Positions 1 through 7,945 of a stretch of 33,348 nucleotides of DNA are shown piece by piece. The stretch lies in assembly GCA_031370485.1 (NCBI GenBank), contig JANMQK010000071.1, forward strand, positions 1-33,348. The letters are read 5' to 3'. Both the position numbers and the translations under genes were made by a program. The DNA comes from JANMQK01 sp031370485. GTDB taxonomy: Bacteria; Acidobacteriota; Polarisedimenticolia; Gp22-AA2. The notes beneath the pieces are model-generated. The model ran no database searches. It worked only from the letters and a program-made list of their open reading frames with translations, and was not told the origin of the DNA. Positions within the stretch are counted from its first letter, which is position 1. Every line of letters begins with the position of its first letter.

Positions 1-27
1 GGGCGCGGCGGCCCGGCGCGCGGCGCT

Positions 28-2064
28 TTACTGCACGCCGCGGGTCGCCGCGTAAATCTCCAGCAGACCGTTCACCGTCACGATGCTGGTCGCGAGGAAG
101 GTGATGACGAGGAGGAAGGTCGCGGCCCGGGCCAGCCGGACGGTCATGGGGGTGTCGCGCACCAGGCGTGCCAGGTAAGGGGCGAAGACCACCGTGGCGA
201 ACGACACCACCGCCCATTTGTCCAGGACGGAGCCCATGTCGGCGGGAAGCGCGTAGATGAGTCCCGTCACGACGGCGGTCATCGCGAAGGGAGCGGCATG
301 GAACAGGTCCGATTCCCGGATCATCTCGTCCAGGTAGATGCCAGCCGCCACGCACAGGAATGCGTACAAGGGGATCCGGTACCAGCCGTAGATCACGCGG
401 TGATCGGCCGTCATGGCGATCATCGCGCCGTAGATGACGATTGGGACCAGCAGGCCCCTCTCCTTCCGGAAGCCCGCCCATGCGGCCGCCAGCATCAGCC
501 AGAGGTACCAACCCCTGCCGAAGTACTTGGTGACCACCTTCCCCGTCAGGAGGTCGAGGAACGAGTCGAGGGACACCCACTTGGAGGTCGACTGCGCCTG
601 CATGATCTTCAGGAAGATGCCGAAGTCGTAGGACCACGCATAAAGAAAGTAGAGCCCGGCGAACCCGACCGCGATACCCGCCGCCACGAGGGCGGCGCGA
701 TGGCGCCGCCGCGCCAGGAGCAGGACAAGCACCGTGGCGAGGACCGCCACCCCGGTCGCCTTGGTCCAGATCGAAAGACCGCAGAGCACCCCGGCAAGCG
801 CCGCATCCCGGATCCGGCCGGAGCGCTCGTGACGCTGCACGAGGAGAAGCGCCCCCATGAACAGGATGGCGAGAAGGCTCTCTCCCTTGACCAGGCGATC
901 CGCCAGGACGATGACCGGGAGCACGGCGTAGACGAGCGTTGCGAGAAGTGCGCCGCGCTCCGAGGCACCGTACCCGCGGGCGAGCGGGTAGAGCAGAAGA
1001 ACGCCGGCGAGACTCAATAAGATGGGCACGAGGCGCATCATCGGGAGGGTGCAGGACAGGAAGTTTCTCGCCCCGCCGAACGAGGTCACGAGCCCGACGA
1101 GGATCGAGAACAGCGGCGGATGATCGAAGTAGGGCCTGACCAGGACGTAACGGTCACCGAACCAGCGGAAATCGTTCACCTGGCTGAGGGGGTAGCGATC
1201 CGGGAAGGCGCTCCAGGCCGCCGGGACGCGCTCGTGGAGCAGATGCCATCCCTCCCAGGCGTGCTGGTACTCGTCGGCCGTCTCGTGGTGGAACGGCACC
1301 AGGGCATAGTCGTGAAACCGGAGCACCGCCGCCAGGATGAGCACCGCGCCCAGGACGAGAGTGACGCGCTCCTCCCGCAGCCCCGCGAAAAACGCCTCGG
1401 CCCGGCTCCCGGGTCGGCGGGCGAGCAGGGCCGCAAGAAGGGCCGCGGCGCCGCCGGCCAGGAGCAGGAACCAGGCGCCGCCGCGGCGCCCCTCCCCCCT
1501 CGCGATCGCATCCCTGTCCGGGGCCAGGAAGGCGGTCGGGACGGGGGCCTGCGGGCGTCCCGGAGGGCGCCACTTCAGCACGAGCCGCGCCTCCCCCGCG
1601 GTCAGGTGATAGTCGAGGGAGATGGGATGCCACCCGGCCTCGAGACGCCGCTCGGTGAGCGCGTCAGGGCGGATCTCGAGAGGCCCGGAATCGATGCTCA
1701 GGCCGGCCTCCCCCTGCGCGTCGACCGAGAACCCGTAGGAACCGGTCTCCGGCACGCGCAACAGCCCGCTCCAGCGCACGACATAGGGGGGCATCGACGC
1801 CGGGAAGCCGAAGCGTCCCATGTCCCAGTTGAAAACATAGGCGGCATCGAGCCGCTGCGGCACCGGGAAATCGATGCGCGGATCGACCCTCTCGTGGACC
1901 GTGATCTCCTGTCCCGAGGCGCCCACAATCGTATAGCGACCCAGCAGGCCGCCCGTCGGCCGGAGGAGATACGCGAGGACGCCGAGGTAGAGCGCCAGAC
2001 CGGCGAGGGCGAGATACGCTTTGCGATGTCCCGGGCGGGAGGCGGTCTCCGCGGCGCCGCTCAC
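28..2064 (-). CDS. PA14 domain-containing membrane glycosyltransferase (ArnT/PMT-like, GT39-type)
   Basis: Predicted 678-residue integral membrane protein. One N-terminal membrane segment (about 16-34) is followed by an extracytoplasmic PA14-like beta domain (about 54-168, with WSGLLRVPETGSYGF and a DGG-poor sugar-binding face). A long multi-helix part follows from about 235 onward. After the first helix of that part comes FHHETADEYQHAW, with the acidic pair D264/E265 typical of the first loop of ArnT/PMT-type polyprenyl-phosphate-sugar transferases. Such enzymes move a sugar from a lipid carrier to a protein or lipid on the outer face of the inner membrane; donor and acceptor cannot be told here. 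I chose GTG at 2062-2064 because it overlaps the add stop codon (GTGA), implying translational coupling; an upstream ATG at 2217 would add 51 Arg-rich residues lying inside add. Family call is firm, exact substrate unknown. Confidence 0.8.
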   Translation of the reverse strand: MSGAAETASRPGHRKAYLALAGLALYLGVLAYLLRPTGGLLGRYTIVGASGQEITVHERVDPRIDFPVPQRLDAAYVFNWDMGRFGFPASMPPYVVRWSGLLRVPETGSYGFSVDAQGEAGLSIDSGPLEIRPDALTERRLEAGWHPISLDYHLTAGEARLVLKWRPPGRPQAPVPTAFLAPDRDAIARGEGRRGGAWFLLLAGGAAALLAALLARRPGSRAEAFFAGLREERVTLVLGAVLILAAVLRFHDYALVPFHHETADEYQHAWEGWHLLHERVPAAWSAFPDRYPLSQVNDFRWFGDRYVLVRPYFDHPPLFSILVGLVTSFGGARNFLSCTLPMMRLVPILLSLAGVLLLYPLARGYGASERGALLATLVYAVLPVIVLADRLVKGESLLAILFMGALLLVQRHERSGRIRDAALAGVLCGLSIWTKATGVAVLATVLVLLLARRRHRAALVAAGIAVGFAGLYFLYAWSYDFGIFLKIMQAQSTSKWVSLDSFLDLLTGKVVTKYFGRGWYLWLMLAAAWAGFRKERGLLVPIVIYGAMIAMTADHRVIYGWYRIPLYAFLCVAAGIYLDEMIRESDLFHAAPFAMTAVVTGLIYALPADMGSVLDKWAVVSFATVVFAPYLARLVRDTPMTVRLARAATFLLVITFLATSIVTVNGLLEIYAATRGVQ

Positions 2065-3098
2065 CGGCCGATCCCCGAGAGGGCGGCGGCGCGATCCATC
2101 TCTCCCAGCAGGCCTTGTTTCAGGTTTTCGTCCATGAACGAGCAGTCCGCGGTGCTCCGTCCCACCTCGTAGGCGCCGTCGGCGCCGAGCCCGAGCCGCC
2201 CGGCCAGGACATTCCATTCCCCGGAGAGGGTGATCCCGAAGAGTGCCGGGTCGTCACTGTTCACGGTCACTCGGACTCCGGCCTCGCGCAGGGTGACGAT
2301 GGGGTGCGAGCTCCAGGAGCGGACGACCCCGGTGGCCAGGTTGCTGGTCGGGCAGCACTCGAGAGGGACCTGCCGCCGCGCCAGGGCGGACAGCAGCACT
2401 GGATCCTCGACCGCCCGAATGCCGTGTCCGACCCGGTCGACATCAAGCATGTCTATGGCCTCCCAGACCGATCGGGGACCGTCGAATTCGCCCGCGTGGG
2501 CCGTGGTGCGGAGGCCCAGCCTCCGCGCCTCCCTGAAGGACGCGGCGAGGTCGCGCGCCGGACAGGCGGTCTCGTCGCCGCCGATTCCGATCCCGATGAC
2601 CCCGTGCCTTCGGGACGCCGCAGCCATCTGCACCAGCTCCTCGAGCGCCCCGGCGCCCCACTGCCGCACGCCGTCGAAAAGGAACCGGAGGACGGGGCCC
2701 CCCTCCCGCTCCCGGCGCCGCGCGCCCCCGCCGACTGCATCCATGATCTCGTCGAGCGGCAGACCCCTGCGGGTGAAGATCATCGGCGAGCACATCACCT
2801 CGGCGTAGCGCACGTTGTCCTGCTCCAGCCGACGCGACAGCGCCTCGATAATCACCCCGAAGTCGTCCGGACAGCCGATCTCGGCGCACAGGGCCCGGTA
2901 GTTTCTCAGAAAGCCCGGGAAATCGCCATGACGGTAAAGCCGCGAGAGATCGCGACGCGCTTCCGGCCCGGCGGGTTCTCCGCGCCGGCCCCGCAGCATC
3001 AGCAGCGTGTCGACATCCACCGAGCCTTCGAGGTGGAGATGGATCTCCGCCTTCGGGATCGAGGCGAAGAGATCGGTGACTCCGGATTTCACGGACAC
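2061..3098 (-). CDS. add: adenosine deaminase (add family)
   Basis: 345 residues, the usual length for bacterial adenosine/adenine deaminases, which convert adenosine (or adenine in some subfamilies) to inosine (hypoxanthine) in the cytoplasm for purine salvage. Metal and catalytic residues are visible: HLHLEG (H20, H22), TAHAGE (H201 and catalytic E204), GHGIRA (H225) and NSDDPALFG (D282/D283). Start is GTG, with GGAG 8 bases upstream. The stop overlaps the GTG start of the membrane glycosyltransferase. The gene sits 42 bases after the lytic transglycosylase and so is probably in the alaS operon. Sequence alone does not separate adenosine from adenine deaminase; the family assignment itself is clear. 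Confidence 0.9.
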   Translation of the reverse strand: MSVKSGVTDLFASIPKAEIHLHLEGSVDVDTLLMLRGRRGEPAGPEARRDLSRLYRHGDFPGFLRNYRALCAEIGCPDDFGVIIEALSRRLEQDNVRYAEVMCSPMIFTRRGLPLDEIMDAVGGGARRREREGGPVLRFLFDGVRQWGAGALEELVQMAAASRRHGVIGIGIGGDETACPARDLAASFREARRLGLRTTAHAGEFDGPRSVWEAIDMLDVDRVGHGIRAVEDPVLLSALARRQVPLECCPTSNLATGVVRSWSSHPIVTLREAGVRVTVNSDDPALFGITLSGEWNVLAGRLGLGADGAYEVGRSTADCSFMDENLKQGLLGEMDRAAALSGIGR

Positions 3099-3140
3099 AC
3101 CCCACGCTCCGCCGCCCGGGACCTGGCCTCGCGCGACGGG

Positions 3141-3863
3141 TCAGCGCGCCTCGCGGGCCCGCCCGTCGGAGCGCCGCGACCCGGTGGAGGAGGGATCGTC
3201 GCTGAAATGGATGACGCCGTTGTCGTCGGTGTAGGAGTTGATCCCGGGCCGGGCCTGGGGAGCGGGCGCCGTCGACCGCTTCACGGGCCCACCGGAATAT
3301 GGCTTGCGGCCCGCCCCGAACAGTTTCAGCACCTTGGTCACGTAGCTGCGGGTCTCCTGGTAGGGGGGAACGTTTCCCGTCGCAAGGACCGCGTTTTCGC
3401 CGGCATTGTACGCGGCCAGAGCCAGGCGCGCGTCCCCGCCGAACAGATCCAGAAGGTAGCGGAGAAACCGGACCCCCCCGAGGACGTTGTCCACCGGGTT
3501 GAGCGGGTCGGTCACGCCGAACCGCGTCGCGGTATCGGGCATGAGCTGCATCAGGCCAAGGGCCCCCTTGGGCGAGATCGCCCGGGGGTTGAAGTTCGAC
3601 TCGACCGCCGCGACCGCGTAAACCAGGTCGGGATGGATGCCGTGTCCCATGGCCGTCCGCCAGATGATGTCGCGGAACTCCTCGCCCGAGCGGTGGAGCG
3701 GCAGAGGGGAACGCCCCGAGTAGGCCCGCAGGTCGCGGTGGTCGGGGACGTTTGTCAGGAGTATCGCCCCGCTCGTGTCCCGCCGGTAGTAGATCTCCGA
3801 TTCGGCGCGCGCGTCCGCGATGCCGAAGGCTCCCGCCAGGAGGAGGCAGACGCAGGCCCTCAT
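3141..3863 (-). CDS. lytic transglycosylase, SLT domain, flanked by DUF4124-like segments
   Basis: 240-residue exported enzyme expected to cleave the MurNAc-GlcNAc bond of peptidoglycan in the periplasm, leaving anhydro-MurNAc ends. A signal peptide occupies residues 1-20 (cleavage after ADARA). The SLT domain spans about 62-185, with catalytic Glu88 in AVESNFNPRAISPKGALG, then GLMQLMPDTA and ALAAYNAGENAV. Before the SLT domain lies YYRRDTSGAILLTNVPD (about 25-41), and at the C-terminus INSYTDDNGVIHFSDDP. Both resemble the DUF4124 pattern of a Tyr/Trp, D-x-x-G and F-[ST]-[ND]-x-P. ATG at 3861-3863 overlaps the alaS stop (ATGA), so translation is probably coupled to alaS. Family confidence is high; the role in growth or division is not indicated. 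Confidence 0.88.
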   Translation of the reverse strand: MRACVCLLLAGAFGIADARAESEIYYRRDTSGAILLTNVPDHRDLRAYSGRSPLPLHRSGEEFRDIIWRTAMGHGIHPDLVYAVAAVESNFNPRAISPKGALGLMQLMPDTATRFGVTDPLNPVDNVLGGVRFLRYLLDLFGGDARLALAAYNAGENAVLATGNVPPYQETRSYVTKVLKLFGAGRKPYSGGPVKRSTAPAPQARPGINSYTDDNGVIHFSDDPSSTGSRRSDGRAREAR

Positions 3864-6541
3864 CGGTCGGCCCGCGCCTCGCGGATGAGCGTGGCAACGA
3901 TGTCGTGCGTGCGCTCCCGGGCGGACTCCAGCCCGGCCGTGTCGCGGCCGCCGGCCTCGGCCATTTCGGCCCGGCCGCCGCCGCGCCCGTCCACCAGGGG
4001 CGCCAGGGCCTTCACGATATCGCCGGCGTGCAGGGGGGGGATCAGGTCCCGGCTGACCGAGGCGGTCACATTCACGCGGTCCTCGAAGAGTGCCCACTGC
4101 ACGATGACTCCGGACGGCAGGCGCCCCCGGCTCTTGTCGACGAGCGCCCGTATGGCGCTCTTGTCGAGCCCCCGCTGCGCGCGCGGCACCAGGACCTTGA
4201 CGCCTCCCGTCTCGCGCAGGTCGTTCTCTCCTGTCTCCGCGCCGCCCGCGGCCAGGCTGACTTTGAGCTTCTCGACCTCGCGCGCCAGGCTCTTGTTCTG
4301 CTCCAGGAGGCGCGTCAGGGTGTCCACCATCCGCTCGCGGTCGACGTTCAGCGCCGCCTGCGCCCGCTCCACGACGGCGTGGTCCTCCCGCAGCTCGCGC
4401 AACGCGGCCTCGCCGGAGAGCGCCTCGACGCGGCGGACTCCGGCCGCGATCCCGCGCTCCTGGGTCAGCTTGAGGATACCGATCGACCCCGTGCTCGTGG
4501 CGTGGGTCCCGCCGCACAGCTCCATGCTGAAGCCGGGGACCTCGACGACGCGCACGCGGTCGCCGTATTTCTCGCCGAAGAAGGCCAGCGCACCGCGCCT
4601 CAGCGCCTCATCGAGCGGCATGACGGAGGAGTGAATCGGAAGATCCTGCCGGATGACGTCGTTCACCTCGTCCTCGACCTGCCTCAGGATCGCCTCCGGC
4701 AGGGGGGCGTAGTGGCTGAAATCGAATCGGAACCGATCCGGGTTGACGAGGGATCCCGCCTGCTTGACGTGCGTCCCGACGACGTCCCGCAGCGCCGCGT
4801 GCACGAGGTGGGTGGCGTCGTGGCTGCGCATGACCGCCTTCCGCCGCGCGCCATCGACTTCCGCCACGACGGAGTCCCCCACGCGCAGGCGCCCCTCCTT
4901 CATCACGACCGTGTGCAGGTGGAGCTTCCTGAGCACGGCCTGCGTGTCGCGCACCTCGGCCACGCCGCCCTGCGCGGTCAAAAACCCGGTGTCCCCGACC
5001 TGGCCGCCCCCCTCGGCGTAGAACGGCGTGCGGTCGAGGAGGACCTGCGCGGCGTCCCCCGCGCCCACCTCCTCCACGAGAGCCTCGCCGCGCACCAGCG
5101 CCAGCACGCGGGCCCCCTCGATGCGGGTCTGCCCGTATCCCAGGAACTCGGACTCCCGGACCGGGAGCAGCCTGGCGATCCCCGACTGCGCGTCTGAAGT
5201 CTCTTTCATCCCCTTCCTGGAGCGCTCCCGCTGCTCCGCCATGGCCGCGTCGAAGCCCGGTTCGTCCACATCGAGAGTCCACCCCTGCGCAACGTCCCGG
5301 ATGAGATCGAGCGGCAGACCGAACGTGTCGTACAGCTTGAAGGCCTCGGCGCCCGGGATGGCGTTTTTCCCCTCGCGGCGCAGGCGCTGGGCCATCTCCT
5401 CCACCCGCTCCAGCCCGACGGCCAGGGTCTGCGCGAAGCGCTCCTCCTCGCGGCGGGCTGTCTGGGCGATCAGGTCGCGATGCGCGACCAGCTCGGGATA
5501 GGCGCTCTCCATCACGGCGATCACGGCGCCGCTGAGATCTCCGAGAAACGGCCCCTCGATGCCGAGCGTGCGGGCGAAGCGGATGGCGCGGCGCATGATG
5601 CGGCGCAGGACGTAGCCCCGGCCGTCGTTGCTCGGCACAACACCGTCCGACACCAGGAAGGTCATGGCCCGGGCGTGGTCCGCCATGACTTGAAGGGCGA
5701 CTTTCTCCTGCTCCGGGTCCCCGCTGCGCTTCTCCCCGCCCGCGGCCGCGGCGAGCCGGGCCGCCTCGTCCAGGATCGGGCGGAGCAGATCCGTGTCGTA
5801 GTTGCTTCCGTGACCCTGCAGCACCGAGGCGATCCGCTCGAGGCCCATGCCGGTGTCGACACCCGTGCGCGCGAGCGGCTTCAGCGCGCCGTCCACCTGC
5901 CTGTCGTACTGCATGAACACGAGGTTCCAGAGCTCCATGAAGCGGCCGCAGTCGTGGCCCGGGTCGCACCCGGGCTTCCCGCAGCCGCGCGAGGCGCCGC
6001 GGTCGTAATGGATCTCGGAGCAGGGTCCGCAGGGGCCCGTGTCCCCCATGGACCAGAAGTTCTCGGCCTCGCCGAGCCGCGCGAGCCGCCCGGCGTCGAT
6101 CCCGACCTCCTTCCTCCAGATACCGAAGGCCTCCTCGTCGTCGCGGAACACGGTGGCCCAGAGCCTTTCCGCGGGAAGGCCGAAGACCTTCGTCATCAGC
6201 TCCCAGGCGTAGGCGATCGCATCTTTCTTGAAGTAGTCGCCGAACGAGAAATTGCCGAGCATCTCGAAGAAGGTGTGGTGGCGGGACGTGCGACCCACCT
6301 GCTCGAGGTCGTTGTGCTTGCCCGACACGCGCATGCACTTCTGCGCGCTCGCGGCGCGGACGTACGGCCGGGACTCGTTCCCGAGGAACGTGTCCTTGAA
6401 CTGGTTCATCCCGGCGTTCGTGAAGAGCAGCGTCGGGTCCTGCGCCGGGATCAGCGGGGAGGACGGGACGCGGGTGTGTCCGTGCCCTTCGAAGAACCGG
6501 AGGAACTGCTCGCGTATCCCGGAACCGCTCGTATCCGTCAT
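3860..6541 (-). CDS. alaS: alanyl-tRNA synthetase
   Basis: 893 residues, close to the usual 875. It charges tRNA-Ala with alanine and clears mischarged Ser/Gly. The class II catalytic domain starts at once (PSSPLIPAQDPTLLFTNAGM, motif 1/2 region) and is followed by the tRNA-recognition helical domain. The editing domain has HDATHLVH (zinc ligands H574 and H578) and LCGGTHATSTGSIG (C676, H680). After a coiled coil, the C-Ala domain contains GGGRAEMAEAGGRD. The ATG at 6539-6541 begins the conserved N-terminus; an upstream ATG adding 78 residues covers low-complexity Arg/Ala/Pro sequence and is rejected. No Shine-Dalgarno is visible, but a TATAAT box lies 9 bases upstream, which suggests a leaderless mRNA. 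First gene of the alaS-transglycosylase-add-glycosyltransferase block. Confidence 0.97.
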   Translation of the reverse strand: MTDTSGSGIREQFLRFFEGHGHTRVPSSPLIPAQDPTLLFTNAGMNQFKDTFLGNESRPYVRAASAQKCMRVSGKHNDLEQVGRTSRHHTFFEMLGNFSFGDYFKKDAIAYAWELMTKVFGLPAERLWATVFRDDEEAFGIWRKEVGIDAGRLARLGEAENFWSMGDTGPCGPCSEIHYDRGASRGCGKPGCDPGHDCGRFMELWNLVFMQYDRQVDGALKPLARTGVDTGMGLERIASVLQGHGSNYDTDLLRPILDEAARLAAAAGGEKRSGDPEQEKVALQVMADHARAMTFLVSDGVVPSNDGRGYVLRRIMRRAIRFARTLGIEGPFLGDLSGAVIAVMESAYPELVAHRDLIAQTARREEERFAQTLAVGLERVEEMAQRLRREGKNAIPGAEAFKLYDTFGLPLDLIRDVAQGWTLDVDEPGFDAAMAEQRERSRKGMKETSDAQSGIARLLPVRESEFLGYGQTRIEGARVLALVRGEALVEEVGAGDAAQVLLDRTPFYAEGGGQVGDTGFLTAQGGVAEVRDTQAVLRKLHLHTVVMKEGRLRVGDSVVAEVDGARRKAVMRSHDATHLVHAALRDVVGTHVKQAGSLVNPDRFRFDFSHYAPLPEAILRQVEDEVNDVIRQDLPIHSSVMPLDEALRRGALAFFGEKYGDRVRVVEVPGFSMELCGGTHATSTGSIGILKLTQERGIAAGVRRVEALSGEAALRELREDHAVVERAQAALNVDRERMVDTLTRLLEQNKSLAREVEKLKVSLAAGGAETGENDLRETGGVKVLVPRAQRGLDKSAIRALVDKSRGRLPSGVIVQWALFEDRVNVTASVSRDLIPPLHAGDIVKALAPLVDGRGGGRAEMAEAGGRDTAGLESARERTHDIVATLIREARADR

Positions 6542-6550
6542 GGGCCGGCG

Positions 6551-6556
6551 ATTATA
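6551..6556 (-). promoter_or_regulatory. putative -10 box for leaderless alaS transcript
   Basis: A perfect TATAAT on the minus strand ends 9 bases before the alaS ATG, so the predicted transcription start falls within 0-3 bases of the start codon. The surroundings are almost pure G+C, which makes the AT-rich hexamer stand out. No TTGACA-like -35 is seen at 16-18 bases. Moderate confidence. Confidence 0.5.
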
Positions 6557-6621
6557 GCCCGAGGGGCGGTGGCTCCGGCGCGGGCGGCGGGCCGCGGGCG
6601 GGCGTGCCCGTGCCCCGGCAG

Positions 6622-6640
6622 GCCGGGGGAGCGCCCCGGC
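6622..6640 (-). terminator. GC-rich hairpin 3' of pilT (terminator-like, no U tract)
   Basis: GCCGGGG / CCCCGGC form a perfect 7-bp stem with a 5-base loop, starting 14 bases beyond the pilT stop and upstream of the alaS promoter. There is no run of U, so it may only stabilise the 3' end or aid Rho-dependent termination. Such stems also arise by chance in GC-rich DNA. Confidence 0.3.
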
Positions 6641-6653
6641 TCCGGGGGACGGC

Positions 6654-7853
6654 CTAGCGCGGGCGGCCGCCGGCGCCATGGGCGCGCGACAGATCGAAGA
6701 CCGAGCCGCCATCGCCCTCGCCGCCCTTCTCGAACCCCGTCTTGAGCGTGCTCTCCATCTCCCGTTGGGCGACATCGGCGGTGGATTCGATCCCCTGCAG
6801 CTTGAGCCTGAACTCGTCGGGGTTGCTGGCGCGCCGGAGCGCCTCCTCCATCGAGATCAACTCCCGCTTGAACAGGCTGAAGATCGACTGGTCGAACGTC
6901 TGCATGCCGTACTGCGACGTCCCCTGGGCGATGGCCTCGTGGATCATTTTTGTCTTGTCCTTGTTCTCGATGCAGTCGCGGATGTAATTCGTGGCCCGCA
7001 GGACCTCCACCGCAGGCACCCGGCCGTTGCCGTCGGCGCGCGGCAGGAGGCGCATCGAGATGGCGGCCTTGAGGACGCTGGCGAGCTGCAGGCGGATCTG
7101 CTTCTGCTGGTGCGGCGGGAACACGGAGATGATCCGGTTGATCGTCTCGGTGGCGTCCAGGGTGTGCAGCGTCGACAGGACGTGGTGCCCGGTCTCGGCC
7201 GCGGTCAGGGCGGTCTCGATCGTCTCGTAGTCGCGCATCTCGCCCACCAGGATGACGTCCGGGTCCTGCCGCAGCGCCGAGCGCAGCGCGGAGGCGAACG
7301 ACTTGGTGTCGACCTCGACCTCGCGCTGGTTCACCAGGCTCTTCTTGTCGCGGTGAAGGAACTCGATCGGGTCCTCGATGGTCATGATGTGCTCGGTGCG
7401 CTGGCTGTTGATGTAGTCGATCATCGCCGCCAGGGAGGTCGACTTCCCCGAGCCGGTCGTGCCGGTGAGCAGGATCAGCCCCCGGCGCTCGTCGGCGATC
7501 GTCTTCAGGACCGGCGGCAGGACCAGATCCTCGATGGTGACGATCTTGGCCGGGATGACGCGCAGGACCAGCCCGACGGTCCCCCGCTGCTGGAAGATGT
7601 TGACCCGGAACCGGCCGAGACCGGGGACCGAGTAGGCCAGATCGATCTCGAAATGGTCCTTGAATTTCTGCTTCTGCCGCCCGCTCATGATGCTGAACGC
7701 CATGGCGATCGTGTCTTCCTGGGACAGGCGGGCCAGCTCCCCCAAGGGTGTGAGGCGCCCGCTGACGCGCAGGACCGGGAAGCTCCCGACCTTCAGGTGA
7801 AGGTCCGAGGCCCGTCTCTCGGTGGCTATCTTCAAGAGATCGTTGATGTGCAT
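6654..7853 (-). CDS. pilT: type IV pilus retraction ATPase PilT
   Basis: 399-residue hexameric ATPase acting at the inner-membrane base of type IV pili, depolymerising the pilus for twitching. Visible motifs: N-terminal INDLLKIATERRASDLHL; Walker A GTTGSGKS (131-138); Asp box TIEDPIE (158-164); Walker B VILVGEMRD (200-208); His box STLHT (227-231). The C-terminal segment has NYIRDCIE in place of the typical PilT AIRNLIRE, followed by SQYGMQTFDQS. The ATG at 7851-7853 is preceded by GGGGAGG 5-6 bases upstream; a longer reading from 7922 would start inside the promoter and is rejected. It is transcribed from its own promoter and is separated from other pilus genes, so it is probably not in a pilus operon. 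A PilT paralogue (PilU-like) cannot be excluded. Confidence 0.93.
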   Translation of the reverse strand: MHINDLLKIATERRASDLHLKVGSFPVLRVSGRLTPLGELARLSQEDTIAMAFSIMSGRQKQKFKDHFEIDLAYSVPGLGRFRVNIFQQRGTVGLVLRVIPAKIVTIEDLVLPPVLKTIADERRGLILLTGTTGSGKSTSLAAMIDYINSQRTEHIMTIEDPIEFLHRDKKSLVNQREVEVDTKSFASALRSALRQDPDVILVGEMRDYETIETALTAAETGHHVLSTLHTLDATETINRIISVFPPHQQKQIRLQLASVLKAAISMRLLPRADGNGRVPAVEVLRATNYIRDCIENKDKTKMIHEAIAQGTSQYGMQTFDQSIFSLFKRELISMEEALRRASNPDEFRLKLQGIESTADVAQREMESTLKTGFEKGGEGDGGSVFDLSRAHGAGGRPR

Positions 7854-7893
7854 CAGGGCCTCCCCAGGGCAAGTCCAGCCCGGCGACCCGGTG

Positions 7894-7922
7894 AATCTAG
7901 GTTCCGCCCGGGGGCAAGTCAA
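7894..7922 (-). promoter_or_regulatory. sigma-70-type promoter of pilT
   Basis: On the minus strand, TTGACT (7917-7922), a 17-base spacer and TAGATT (7894-7899). The start site should fall near 7887, giving a leader of about 34 bases that contains the GGGGAGG ribosome site of pilT. It lies in the 92-base gap after ilvE. Confidence 0.72.
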
Positions 7923-7945
7923 GAAAGAGGCTTGTTTTGTGTTCT

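Noticed and set aside
2115..4634. 839-codon open frame on the plus strand opposite add, the transglycosylase and alaS
   Set aside because: Shadow of minus-strand genes. It spans three genes with clear catalytic motifs, reads as Arg/Pro/Gly-rich sequence without domains, and arises from high GC at third positions.
6542..6653. Strong Rho-independent terminator between pilT and alaS
   Set aside because: Stem present but no U tract, and comparable GC stems are common by chance in this composition; kept only as a weak hairpin.
3860..6775. alaS starting at 6775
   Set aside because: The extra 78 residues are Arg/Ala/Pro-rich and lie over the hairpin and the TATAAT box; the family N-terminus starts at 6541.
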